DNA of 64,000 bases from contig NW_023601212.1 in NCBI RefSeq assembly GCF_014898055.3, positions 48,906,329 to 48,970,328 on the forward strand. The letters are read 5' to 3'. Shown one piece after another: positions 45,966 to 57,995 of the stretch (position 1 is its first letter; each line of letters opens with the position of its first letter). Origin of the DNA: Talpa occidentalis (lineage: Eukaryota > Chordata > Mammalia > Eulipotyphla > Talpidae). The translations under genes were made by a program, and so were the position numbers. The notes beneath the pieces are model-generated. The model was not told the origin of the DNA. It ran no database searches and saw only the letters and a list, made by a program, of their open reading frames with translations.

Positions 45966-46555
45966 TGACTAGTCATTTACAGACAGGCAGGGGGGAGGTG
46001 GGCAGTGTAGAAAGACTTATAAACATCATTTCAGCACAGTGTTACATGCAGTGGTTGTAAAGTTTAAATGAGATGATATATGCAAATGTTAGCAATTTGA
46101 GGATGACCCTGATCTCCCCAAGGTTGAGCCAGCTTTCGAGGAACCAAAAGCAAGATGGAGAACTTTTCTAGCGTCTCTGAGGGAAATCCTTCCCTTCTTA
46201 GCAGGGCCTCTGTACAAGACTCCTCTCTCCCTCCCACTCTCTCTTCTTTCCTTCCCTAAGTGTCCAAAGGGAGTCCTCAGTAGGAAGACCAGCAGTATAG
46301 TCCTTCCATCTGATCACAGTCAGCACTTGGGGAACATCACAGTTGTGGGTTGAGGGGGAGGAACAACTTAAGAAGATCTCAGAAGAGACTTTTCCCCAAC
46401 TTTTGAGCATCTACAGTGTGAAAGAGCTCCCAGCCCCTGATTCCCATTCTATTGGAATTATCCTAAACTATGCCTGTGCCTCTAGGAACAGCCAGATCCT
46501 GCCTCTGTCTATGGTAGGGGCTTTGGGGCAGGACTGGGGTAAAAGGAGAAAATGA

Positions 46556-46880
46556 GGGCCTCCCCGGTGGCGCAGCGGTTGAGCGCTGGGTTGCGAAGCT
46601 GCCCGCGGCCTCTGCGGCGCCGGTTCGATCCCCAGCTGCTCCCCGGCCACCAGAGGAGGGTCCCACATGGCGCGCAGACCTCTCCTGCCGCCCGCTGCTC
46701 CCCTCAGCAGTGTACTTCGGTCCTTCTGCCTGCTCTGCTCCCCGCTCTGGCTCTGGTGAATTCTCTCACCCTCCCGCACTTCTGACTGTACCCAGTGCAT
46801 GTATAAACAAAAAAACAAACAAACTAATAAATAAATAAATAAGACATGCCTCTAGAAAAATTAAAAAAAAAAAAAAAAAA
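46556..46880 (+). mobile_element. tRNA-derived SINE (young)
   Basis: AAAAGGAGAAAATGAG is duplicated on both sides. Confidence 0.95.
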
Positions 46881-47489
46881 AAAAGGAGAAAATGAGAACA
46901 ACCAGAGAAGAGGGGGTCTACTTCCTCTGGAAAGCACCCCTCTGGTTGCCTGCAGAGAAGAAGTAAATGGATCCTGAGAGTGAGCTAGGGAGAGAAGAAC
47001 GATGTGAACCTCTGGGCTCCAGGAGTCTTAAGAGTGTAGAAAGTGGTGGCAGCATTTGCAAGGCAGTTGCATTTGAAACTTACACAATGAGAGAAGTTGT
47101 TTTTTAAGTGTTGGCTCTATTTTGAGCAGATGGCCCTTTTGGTGTTGAGAGATTTTTTTTTTTAGCAGAGATTAAGATTTCTTTGTGAATTGCTTTGTGG
47201 CTATGTGATAGCTGTTCCTTGGGGTCCATCCCCACAGGACCCGGGATGTGGCAGCCCTGCTCTGTGGGGGTTACACCAACATTTGTGGAATTCAATAAGC
47301 TTTCACACCTGACTTCCTGAACAAGGACTGAAAGTGTCTCTGTCCTTCCATTGCTGAAAGGGAGGAAGGGAGATCGGTGAGCAAAAGAAAAGAAGCAGAT
47401 GGAAGGTGGGGAAAGAGAGACAGAGACCCTCCAAGTCTCTAGTCAGTGCACCCCACATCTGGCAAACAGCACTAGTCTTTTGACTTTTA

Positions 47490-47610
47490 TGCACTGTGGG
47501 TCTTTGGGCAAGACATTCAGTTCTGATCCACAGGTACTTTTTCTACAAAACTGAATTAATAGGGAGCAACTAACTTGCAAAGTTGTTGGGACATTTGGAT
47601 GAGAGGCTGG
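47490..47610 (+). repeat. MIR-like fragment
   Basis: GTCTTTGGGCAAGACATTCA then CTTGCAAAGTTGTTGGGA recalls the MIR 3' part. Confidence 0.45.
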
Positions 47611-48286
47611 AAGTGAACTTGAACCCTAAGTGTGTGATAATACAAAAATTCCTCCATTCCCTCCATCCCACCAGAGAGAATCCTTTCATTTCAAAGGAAA
47701 TCCATTACATTTCTTTCCCCACATTCAAAAAGGATCAATTATCATATCCATCATAAAGGGCTGAGTGGAGGGAATGGCAGGAAGCAGGGACACCTCTGAG
47801 GCTGGGGTTGACTAGAGTGGTTTAGGGAGAGGGCAAGGGAGTTGGAAACAGAGGTACACAGTATAAATTATATGAACAGAAACTGAAATAAGATTCACTT
47901 AATGCTAGTGGGACAACATAGGCTCCTTTAACATCTTTGACAGCAAAGATGGAATTTTTTTTTTTTTTTAAATCATAAGTATATGTTGAACTGACCCTTC
48001 TGGAAGATGGTCAGTTCACTCACCCCTGTGAGAAGATGCTGTGTGAGTTTCTGGGATATTAAGGGACACAAATATAGGAATGTCAGTAATGTCCTCAGAT
48101 TTCATGGACAGTACTTTGAGGGGAGGACATGTTCAGGTGTGTAGTCCAGGCTTTCCTCAGAACCTGAGGGCTGTGGCCTGGAGCTTGGCTTCTCCCTCAT
48201 GCTGAGCTCCACTGGCAGCTTTCCAACTCTAACCCTAACCACTTGGGGGTGGAAAGCTCCTTACCCTCTAGAGAGATCCTCTTCCT

Positions 48287-48531
48287 TAGGCCTCACTGGT
48301 GGCCTAGAAGTTAAACTTCAGCGCTATTGCTGCACTCAATGCTGTGGCCTGGGTTTGATTCCTGGCCAGGGAGCCAACCTACATATGGCACAGCAGACCT
48401 CTCCTGTCTCACCCGCTGCCCTCCTTAGCGGTATATTCCAGGACATTTACCTGCTCGTCTCCTCGCTGTCTCTGGTGAATCCTCTCACCCCCTGCATCTA
48501 CGCAAAAATAAATAAATGTATTTTTTTAAAA
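48287..48531 (+). mobile_element. tRNA-derived SINE (oldest-looking copy)
   Basis: Head GGCCTCACTGGTGGCCTAGA, B-box-like GGGTTTGATTCC. A(G/A)AGATCCT(C/A)TTCC is duplicated on both sides. Confidence 0.85.
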
Positions 48532-50089
48532 GATCCTATTCCACCTGGCTCTGGCCCATGCAGCTGGGCAGACCTCTCCCTCCTCCTCTCAGCTTTTCTC
48601 ACAAACTGGGTCTGTCCCAGCCACCAGCTGTCCCCAGCTGGGAGCTCCCACTTATCAGTAGACTCAGGAGGCCAACACTATCTGCAGATGGACTAGCAGT
48701 AGCTGTCAGGGGATGGCTGATCCACCACCTGAGTCCCCAGGGTCCTGGGAGCAGCCAGCTGGAGACTAAACTCTTGCCCAATTCATGGGGTGAGATTTTT
48801 TTCAGGACCACACAAAGAAGCCTGAGCCAGAACACTTGAGAGACTATTTGAGGTCAATTCCCATGATTCTAAGTACCATCTGTCTGCTGACATCTCCCAA
48901 ATTTATATTACCTCGCAGACCTCTCCTCTGAGCTCTAATCTCAGAAATCTCGTTGTCTGCTTGACATTGCTCCCTTGGATGTCTTTCACAAACATCTCCA
49001 TACATACCAAATGAGATTCTGGGTGTACGCCTCTAAATCTTCACTGCCACCACTCCCCACTGACCCCCTGCCAGGAGCAAGGACATGAGCCCCAGCCAGG
49101 AACCTGGGAGAGTCCGTGGTTCCTCCCTCTCCTTTAACCCCCTCATGCATTCCATCAACAGCTGCTACCACCCCCAGTTTCCTTCCATTTCCACTGCCAC
49201 CCCTACTCTCTGAGTGACTCTTAGATCTTATCTGATAACCAAGGTGTGGAGCTTAGGGGATGACGGAATTGGATGGGAAGGGAGTCCATTTAAACTCCAA
49301 GATGGATCCTTGTTCCCTGCAGAACCTAATACTCAATCTGTTGCCTGGGGTCTATATTGGAAAAGTTCAGGAATTTGAGCACGGAGAGAATGTGGTCTCC
49401 CTACTCTCTGCAGCCCTGGAAGGAGACAGCGATACCAGCACCAACCAGGGGTGCACTCTAGTGTCGATGAGCAGCTTTAGGGAGAGAGAAGGCCTGAGAC
49501 ACTATCTTCCCTGCAATTGTCCCCCACCCCATCATTCTTGCTTCACACTGGGAGCAGGCCTGGCAAATGCTCAGATGCCAAAGTAGGACACAGGTTAGCC
49601 GAAAATTGAGAGCTTGGGGCCTGATAACGTAGAAGGGAAATAAGGTCAGAAATTTCAGGGTGGATGACCAGATTGGGGACCTGGAGTGGGGGAGGAGGGA
49701 CATGGTGGTAGGAGCTGAGAGAAGGGAAGAATATGGAAAGGGAGAGCTGTCAGCTTTTCTAGAGAAGTCCCTTCATGTTGCCCAGGCCAAGAGAACACAG
49801 GCCTTGGTATCATGAAGCAGCTGGTGCCATTAGAAGGCCAACATGGGCCAGATGCCACTCCTTCAACACCAGGAAGGCAGTTCAGGCCCTCAGAATGTTT
49901 ACCAAATCCAGGCATAAAGGGAGAAGGAAAAAGAGAGAGGAATTCTAAAATTGCTGAGAGGACCCACCAACAAGAGTACCAGAACTTACTACAAGGGGAA
50001 AAAGGACTCTCACAGGGAAAAGAAACAAAATGAAGCATTTGTAGTGAGAAGTTACCCTGGTGACACATGAATCCAATCATTCTGCTTCT

Positions 50090-50230
50090 TTTGAAATAAA
50101 ATCCAACCTCCTTACTTGGACCACCAGAAGGCCCTACAGGGTCTGGCTTCTACCTTCTTCATCAACCTCATTTCCAGGCTCTCTTCCCACTATATCAGTG
50201 GCTTTGGATTCCTTGGGTTCCTCCAATGCC
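50090..50230 (+). repeat. L2-like fragment
   Basis: AATAAAATCCAACCTCCTTA, GGCCCTACAGGGTCTGGCTT and GCCTTTTGG-type text recall the L2 3' end. Confidence 0.45.
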
Positions 50231-50273
50231 CTTTGGACATGTCCTCCCTCCCCCTTCCTTCTTTTTTCTTTTT

Positions 50274-50571
50274 TATTTTTTTTTTAAAGACAGTTTTAAG
50301 ATTTATTTGTTTATTTGTTTGTTTGTTTGTTTATTTGTTTGTTTATACAAGCACTGGGTACAGTCAGAAGCACAGGAGGGTGAGAGAATTCACCAGAGCC
50401 AGAGCGGGGAGCAGAGCAGGCAGAAGAACCGAAGTACACTGCTGAGGGGAGCAGCGGGCGGCAGGAGAGGTCTGCGCGCCATGTGGGACCCTCCTCCGGT
50501 GGCCGGGGATCGAACCGGCACTGCAGAGGCTGTGGGCAGCTTCACAACTGCTGTGCCACCGGGGAAGCCCT
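50274..50571 (-). mobile_element. tRNA-derived SINE (young), part of a same-site pair
   Basis: CCTTCTTTTT-type text flanks it. Part of the head near the B box is missing (CTTCACAACTGCTG). Confidence 0.85.
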
Positions 50572-50583
50572 ACCTCCTTCTTT

Positions 50584-50847
50584 TTAAAAATATTTATTTA
50601 TTTGTGTGTACAAGAGCTGGGGTGCAGGCCAGAGATGCATGGGGTGAGAAGATTCACCAGAGACAGAGTGGAGAGCAGAAAAGGCAGATGTACTGAAATA
50701 CACTGCTGAAGGGAGCAGCAGGAGAGACAGGAGAGGTCTGCTGCGCCATGTGGGTTGCTCCCTGGCCAGGGATGGAACTCACGCTGCAGAGGCTGTGGAC
50801 AGCTTCATAGTGCTGTGTCTTAACGCCTTGTGCCACCAGGGAGGCCC
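50584..50847 (-). mobile_element. tRNA-derived SINE (older subfamily), part of a same-site pair
   Basis: CCTCCTTCTT at both ends, the same pyrimidine-rich target as its neighbour. Confidence 0.85.
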
Positions 50848-50920
50848 TCCTCCTTCTTCCTTTTTTGATCCTACAAAAGGATACCACCTTCTCAGGGAAG
50901 TCTTCTCAACCTGCTTTCTA

Positions 50921-51195
50921 TTTTTTTTTTTAATATTTTATTTTTTTATGCAAACAAAAACGGGTACAGGCCAGAGGTGTGGGAGGTGAGAGGATTCGCC
51001 AGAGACAGAGTGGGAAACAGAACAGGTGGATCTACTGAAATACACTGCTGAGGGGAGGGAGCAATGGGCGAGCCAGGAGAGGTCTGCTGTGCCATGTGGG
51101 TAGCTCTCTGGCCAGCCAGAGATTGAACTAATGCTGCAGAGGCTGTGGATAGCTTCAAAGTGTGGTGCTTAATGCCTTGCGCCACCAGGAATGCC
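50921..51195 (-). mobile_element. tRNA-derived SINE (older subfamily)
   Basis: TCAACC(T/A)GCTTTCTA is duplicated at 50906-50920 and 51196-51210. A third copy follows the half-tRNA at 51246. Confidence 0.92.
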
Positions 51196-51209
51196 TCAAC
51201 CAGCTTTCT

Positions 51210-51245
51210 AAGAGTCTCATGCTCTACCGACTGAGCTAGCCGGGC
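51210..51245 (-). pseudogene. Retroposed 5' half of tRNA-Lys(CUU), tailless
   Basis: On the minus strand the 5' end reads GCCCGGCTAGCTCAGTCGG and continues TAGAGCATGAGACTCTT: positions 1-36 of the standard mammalian tRNA-Lys(CUU) with no mismatch that I can see, stopping at the end of the anticodon. There is no 3' half and no A tail. TCAACCAGCTTTCT(AA) stands on both sides (51196-51211, 51246-51261). The two or three bases shared by insert end and target (TTA) make the exact junction ambiguous. It is not a functional tRNA gene. Confidence 0.93.
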
Positions 51246-52719
51246 TCAACCAGCTTTCTAAATGGCTTTCCTTCTGTCCCCCTCTATCTCTTCCCCTTGC
51301 TCCCAACCTCTTAGCTCTTCCCATTGTTCTCTTTTCCTTCTCTCCTGCTTGCTACCTGTCTCCCCAAAAGACTAAAACTCCCTGAATCAGGACTTGGACT
51401 TCTTCCATCATCATCATGCCCCTCTCCAGCCACTGTGTATGGGAGGAGCTTGGTACTGTTTGCTGAATGAATGAATCTCCAGACCCCCAGAACCCATGCC
51501 CACAGTGTCTAACACAGGGTAAATGTGAGTTTAGTGACCATTTCCTGGGTTCCTCCAACCAAGCAGGTGCGGAGGTTATGCAGGAACCAGTGGTCACATC
51601 AGGTCCTCTGAATGGGTGCAGAGGCCCTGACAAGGGTTCCCTGGCCTAGGGTTTCCTAGATTGCCCCCGTCCCTGATCAGCTGTCCCCCCGTAGATCAGG
51701 ACATGCCACCTTGTGCAGCCCCTTGACTCTCCAAGTGAGAAAAAGGGGCCCAATGAGATGGTCAGTGTGGCCGGTTACGTCAACTAAAAGGGGGCAGCCC
51801 TGAGCTCCCTGCCCTCATCAGTGTTCTTCCCCGCGCACCCGGCAGCCACATCCTTAGTCCAGCTTCTTCTATATAAGAAAATGGATTTCACTTCCTCTCC
51901 TTCAATGTAATGCAAACCTGATCAACTTATACAAGGACTGAAATCCATAAATACTCTGGAGAGATACATTTATCACATGAGAAGATGTAAAAATGAAAAG
52001 TGTCATGTTTCTTAAGCGCCTCTTTAAGGTTTACTTTAAATGCGTTTAATGCTGTGATGGTTTGAGAAAAGTACATCAGAAGCCTCTAGAGAAAATGGCT
52101 GCAGAGACCCACGGTATTATACCTGGGCTAGACCCACTTTCAGTAAACCTTCTTTCACTTCATCTGGAGCAAAACGGAGAAATCTGTTGTTACTATTTTG
52201 TTTTTCTTCAATATGATTTCAGTGTGTTTGAGATCGTAAAAGAGCCATTACCTTTTCTCCTTTCAACCTCACATGATGATTAAATTATGTGTTATGACCA
52301 TCAGCCATCTGTGGACAGTCTGTTTTATGTTTTCATTGCTTGTACATATGGTAATTCTTTGCACATAGTAGGTGTTCAAACGAAGTGAATAGGTACTTTT
52401 GAACGCCTGCTATGTCCTGGGCACACAGCTGGGCTGCCGAAGGTCAGAGATGGAACCAACAGACATGGCCCTGTCCTCAAGGAATTGTGGGGCACAAGGG
52501 AAAATCCCCCAATCCTCTGAGTTCTTCTTGGGCTGGGAGTGGAAAATAGCACCAGATGGATTTGCAAAGGAAAAGTCAATTTAATAACATGTATGGACAA
52601 TTTATGTGGTTGTAAATTCTAAAGAATAATACAGTGCACCTGGGATATTTAAGGATTGGGGAAGTCAAGGACAAAGGTGGGGGGAGACGTCACATGACAG
52701 ACAAGGAGGGAATTATCTT

Positions 52720-52992
52720 TTTTTTTTTTTTTAAGATTTATTTATTTATTTATACAAGCACTGAGTACAGTCAGAAGCGCGGGAGGGTGAGAGGATTCAC
52801 CAGAGCCAGAGTGGGGAACAGAACAGGCAGAAGGACCGAAGTACACTGCTGAGGGGAGCAGCGGGTGTGGTAGGAGAGGTCTGCCGCACCATGTGGGACC
52901 CTTGCCGGTGGCCGGGGATAGAACCAGTGCTGCAGAGGGCTGTGGGCAGCTTCGCAGCCCAGTGCTCAACCGCTCGCCACCAGGGGAGGCCC
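52720..52992 (-). mobile_element. tRNA-derived SINE (young)
   Basis: AGGAGGGA(A/G)TTATCTT is duplicated at 52704-52719 and 52993-53008. Confidence 0.94.
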
Positions 52993-53021
52993 AGGAGGGA
53001 GTTATCTTATCCTCACTCTGG

Positions 53022-53345
53022 GAGTAAAGATGAGATTCTCAGATAGAAAGACATGCTCATTGATAAACTTACATTGGGAAGATACCCACAAACTACCACC
53101 TGCTAGGTCATAAGACGGGTTAGAGCACCGTGTTATATGTCATTTCATTTCCTCTCCCCTCTCCTTGTCACCCAGGTCCCTAGACACAGGATAAATATCC
53201 CCAGTCCACTCCATTATTCTTTAGAATTTACCACCAAGTAAATTCCCCCTGAGTACAGTATTAAATTGATAGATTTTTCTTTGCCAATCCCTAGATGCTG
53301 TTTGAATTATTTGCCAGCTTAGCAGAACCCAGAGGAGAATGGGAT
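53022..53345 (+). repeat. Dispersed repeat D, copy 2 (first half inverted relative to copy 1)
   Basis: 53150-53345 (ACACAGGATAAATATCCCCA) aligns with 45770-45960. 53022-53140 aligns with the reverse complement of 45600-45725. Confidence 0.55.
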
Positions 53346-54057
53346 GATTTCTTTACACCCTCACAAATGCAAATTGAAAAAAAATGGCATCAAAGTATTG
53401 AACAGAATGAAGTAATCAGGCCCACATGAGACAGAGAAAGAGAATTACCTAGAGATGATTTTCAAGGAAGATAGTTGAAAAAAATAATGTTCCTTAGCAG
53501 CACGAATGAAAGGGAGGATCCAAGGGTGGAGATTTAGAGGCCTAGCAATACAAGGGGCAGTGGCAGCATGTTCAAAGACTCTAGGGTGGCATAAAGTTCG
53601 GTGTGTTCCAGAACAAGAAAAGTTTATTGTCCCCAGACTGTTACATCAGATGACACATCGTGTTTGGTGTACAGGAAGGCAAAGATAAAGTTATTGAAGG
53701 ATTTAAGAAAGGGGGTGACCAGAGCTCATGTCTGCTTTAAGGAAAAGCACGTTGGGCATGAGGAGAGTGGCTTGAGAAACTAGAGGGCCAATATTGCAAT
53801 GGACGAGGTGAGAATTGGCATTGAATTTGGGAAGAGGAGCATGGACACTTGATACACCATGAAGGAAGCATCAGCATTTTAGCTGGAGGCTTGGATTGGG
53901 TCTTAGGGAAAGGCCTGGATGGCCAGGTAGATGGAAGAGAATTGGCAAGGGACCAAGATAAGGAGATGAAAAGAATTAATCCTGATCACCCAACACAGGA
54001 ATGAAAGGGGTAGGATGGCTGTTATCACTACAACTCCCTTGTAATCTTCTTATTTTT

Positions 54058-54340
54058 TTTATTTTTAAAGATTTTATTTATTTTATGCATATAAGAATTG
54101 TGGTACAGGTCAGAGGGGTGTGTGTGTGGGGCAGGGATGAGAGGATTCACCAGAGACAGAGTGGGGAACAGAACAGGCAGATCAACTGAAGAATACCGCT
54201 TATGGGAGCAGCAGGCGAGACAGGAGAGGTCTGTTGCGCCATGTGGGTAGCTCCCTGGCCAGGACTCAAACTCATGTTACAGTGGCTGGCGATGGCTTCA
54301 TAGTGCTGCATCTTAACCCCCTGAGCCACCAGGGAGGCCC
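54058..54340 (-). mobile_element. tRNA-derived SINE (older subfamily)
   Basis: TA(A/G)TCTTC(T/C)TATTTTTT flanks it on both sides. Confidence 0.88.
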
Positions 54341-56445
54341 CTAGTCTTCCTATTTTTTTAAGAGAGATAGAAATTGGTGAGAAAACTTCTCTTACTTTAC
54401 ACAGCAAATTATAGATATGTGTTGGCATAAGAATCACCAATTCAGCAAGTCAAACTACTGTATTTATATGCACTCTTCCTTGATACCTTGACAGTTCATG
54501 TATGCCAGTGCCTTTTATTGTCTGAGTTCCAACAACTCTTCCCAGTTGGGAAATCTGCACAGCGCATAGAGATTGGTACTTTGAATCATTCACCATGGAG
54601 GGGGTGGTAGGGGTGAGTGGCTCAAGAAGAGAGGAGATGCTTATTAGGTGGCACGGAGCTCTCTGTACCCACACATTAGGTGATTTCTCAGTGCATGAGG
54701 TCATTGGTGAGTCACTGGGGCAGATCTCCTGGGAGTGGTGCCTGGGGAATTAGACATCAAATAGCCCTTTGGTTGCTGATTTCTTCTTTTGCCCTGGAAA
54801 GCTATTGTTTTCCTGCCCTACTCCTCCATGCCCCTATCTGTTCCCCAGCTCCCCTCTGGGTTTCAGAGGAGCTGCCACAAACACTGCCAATTCTCACTTG
54901 ACATCCTCTCCAAATTGGCAATCAGCCCCCTGCCAAATCTCTAGGTTGGTGGCTCCGCAGTAGCCCAGCAGCTTCCAGGGCAGGCAGGGGGCTGCTGCAG
55001 CTCAGGGAGAAGTCGGAGGAAGGTGTTGTGTGAGGAGCTTACCACCCAGTTCCAGAACTGAAGGCCACACAGTACTGGGTCTGGGTCCCTGCCACTGAGT
55101 TGGCAGTTCACCCCCAAAAGATGAGCCAAATGCCACAGGCTTCTGGTCTCCTCCTCACCCACCTGACCAAGTTCCAACCCTTCCTACCTCCAGGGACTGT
55201 GGAGGGGCTAAACTTTCTTAAGATATAATCTGAGGCTGAGATGGGCAAGATCTGGCCCCCCAGAGGTATTTGGGAAGAACCCCTGTGGTGCAAAATGGAA
55301 AGTCAGAGAACAGTTCTGCCTTTCCAGGAGAGTCTTCTGTGGCTCACCACCTCTGCCTCCCTGTCACTTCTCAGATTTCAATGGGCATGCTCCTCTGTCC
55401 TCTAGTCCTTTCTGAGGGAGATGGAAACCAGTGCAAAGCCCTGGGCAAGACTGGGCTGAGCCAGCACTTCCCATCTGGCATCCTGGTTCGCTGTGGAGGG
55501 CAGCCTTCTCCTGGTGTACCTTGTCTCCTATGTACCCTTCCCAACCCAGTTTAGTGCCATGGAAGTGGTGTTCTATAGCAGTAAATCTCCGCTTCTTGTA
55601 GGGGACAACTGGTGACACATTTTTCCAAACTACATTGGCTCCCTAGACTGACCTGTGGCCCCACAGGAACAGGAAGTTGGCTGCCATCTTGCAAAAAACA
55701 TGATCCTGCTTTCCACTGGGTTTCAGAAATGCTGGCACCAAAACTACCCTTTCTCATCCTCAGTGGATTGGAGGACAAATAAGAATTTCTTGCTATTAGG
55801 ATTGTAGGAAAGAGAGAGACACAGAGAAACATGGACACAGAGAGATTTGGTTATTCTATGAGGCCATGGTTGGCCGTTTTGTACTGTGAATCTTAAAGTA
55901 TAGAGGTAGCGAGTCAGCAGAAGGCATACACAATGAACCAGATACACAGAAAGAGGCAAAGAAGAACACATAGACTAGAGCAATAAAAATGTTATTATGC
56001 ATTTTTAATTCTAAGATGCACTATTAATTTTAATAATGCTTGCATGTGTGTTTGGATATGTGAGTGTTTTGGGATAGAAACACCACATTAAAAATAAATA
56101 TTGTTGCTTCTAAGATTTATTCCAATTTCAGTAATACGTGAAAAGCATGCATCTTAGCATTGAGGAAATAGGACACTTTAATTTTAAACTCTCTGATCCT
56201 GATTCCTAATGAGGTAAAATGGTCCACTTTAACCCAATTAGAGTGTATATGCTTCCAAGTCAGTAAGGCATAGCTGCAATCTCTCTGCAATAGCTGCAAT
56301 CTCTCCCCTTCTGCAGGGGAGGAGACTGACTTGGGTTAGCCTTTGGCTGGTCAGGAATAGCCCCCGGCAGTTCCCAGCTGGATCTAACATGGGCATGTTC
56401 CTGTTAAATAAATTATCCAAGCCCTTACTCTTCACTTCCTGGAGG

Positions 56446-57029
56446 TGCAACAGGGTGGTCCCCAGGAAAGGGGGAGGTTCCCTGCCCCACCCAAGGGAGG
56501 GTGGAGCTGAGCAGGAAGAGGAGAAGCTGGAGAAGAGACTGAGGAAGGAAGCAGGATGGAGCCAGGAGACCTGGAGGAGGCACATGGAGCCTAGAGACAG
56601 GTGAAGAAACTGCGCTTGTCTTTGGGTTGTGGACTGTGTGACACAGACGTGGGTGAGACCCATGGGGAGGTGACAATGGCAGCTTTTATCTTGATGTTGA
56701 TTTTGCTCTTTTCCTTCCGGGCTTGTCCGGTTGTTTGTGACCCTTTGCTGTGGGTCCCCACTGGAAGATGCTTTAGACTTGTAGCAGGCTTTGGGGCCTT
56801 GTTCTGGGCCGAACCCATATGGATGGACTTTTACCCACGAGGGGATGGGTAACTTTGGGTGCTTCATTTAGAAACTAGACTCTGCCTTACCTGTATTATT
56901 TCCTAGTTTTATTAAAGTTCCTTCCCCTTAAAGTCTCCTATGTTTTCTGTTGATGCGGCGGATGGCAGAACCCATTTAGAATAGGCAGGTTTGCGGGATT
57001 TGGGCTGCCCTTCTCCCTGTCCTATAACA
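56446..57029 (+). mobile_element. Solo LTR, family B, copy 3
   Basis: TGCAACAGGGTGGTCCCC...CTGTCCTATAACA, with ATTAAA near 56917 as a possible poly(A) signal. Flanks GAGG/GATT are not a clear duplication. Confidence 0.88.
56676..56852 (+). other. 58-codon open frame inside LTR family B (copy 3)
   Basis: Same start (ACAATGG), length and stop as in the other two copies. Begins MAAFILMLILLFSFRAC. Confidence 0.35.
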
Positions 57030-57469
57030 GATTGACACATCAGGCTCACCCTGAGCTGTCCATCTTTCCCAGGGAAGCTGCCCATTCATTGCCTTGTCAT
57101 GCATTGTCCACTTTCCTCTCTGCCTCCCTCTTCCCCAAGGTAAGATCTAGGAGGCTTCGGGGATGGCTTGGCCCAAGCATGGTTGAGCGTTCAGTGGGGT
57201 CCTGGCAAGCATCCAAAGCTATGGTGGTGCAGAAGTCACCTAATACAGTTTGTCCTCTGAAAGAAGTGGAGCTGGGACTCAGAAAACTTGCGTGAAGTCC
57301 CAGGGTTACCTGGCCAGATAGAGGCACAGCCCAGACCAACCAGAGCAAGGTTCATGAATCTCCAGCGGTGTTTTACTCACTATTACCACGCCTCTGCCCA
57401 GCGGCAGCAGGGAGCTGGTATCCAGGGAGATAAGGGGACCGAGATGAGATGCATCATAAGTGGCAATCA

Positions 57470-57600
57470 AAAACATGGAACTGGAACCATAATATCCAGG
57501 TTCAAGTCCCAGCTTTGCCACTCCCAGCTGCACGAACTTGGGTTGGTTACTTAACACATTATGCCTCAGTCGCCTTATCTGTAAAATGTGGATAGAAAGT
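57470..57600 (+). repeat. MIR fragment
   Basis: GGTTCAAGTCCCAGCTTTGC then ATGCCTCAGTCGCCTTATCT is typical MIR core and 3' text. Confidence 0.75.
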
Positions 57601-57995
57601 ATCCATTGTGTTGTATTTATATAATGGAGTATTATTCAGCCAGTATTACTCAGCCATGAAGACAAACCCTTGTCATTTACAACAACAGGGATGGGCCTAG
57701 AGAGGATTATTCTTAGTGAAATAAGTCAGATAAAGAAAGGATTTCACTCATACATGTTCTATAGAGAAACAAAACCAAAACATGAGTTAAATAAAACAAA
57801 AACAGAAATTTAGACTATAAAGGAGAAGTTACCAAAAGAAAAGGGGTAGTGGGGTAGGTCAATCAGGTAAAAGAAGTCAATTGTATGGTGAAGGATAGAA
57901 TTGGACTTTTTAGGGGTGAACTTAATGTAGCCTCTACTGATGGTGATTTATACTGATACACACCCTATACAATGCAGTGTTACTTCAACTAAAAA
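57600..57995 (+). repeat. L1 3' end fragment
   Basis: ATAATGGAGTATTATTCAGC, GGATGGGCCTAGAGAGG-like text and GGATAGAATTGGACTTTTTA; the same L1 3' region as 25740-25990. Confidence 0.7.
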
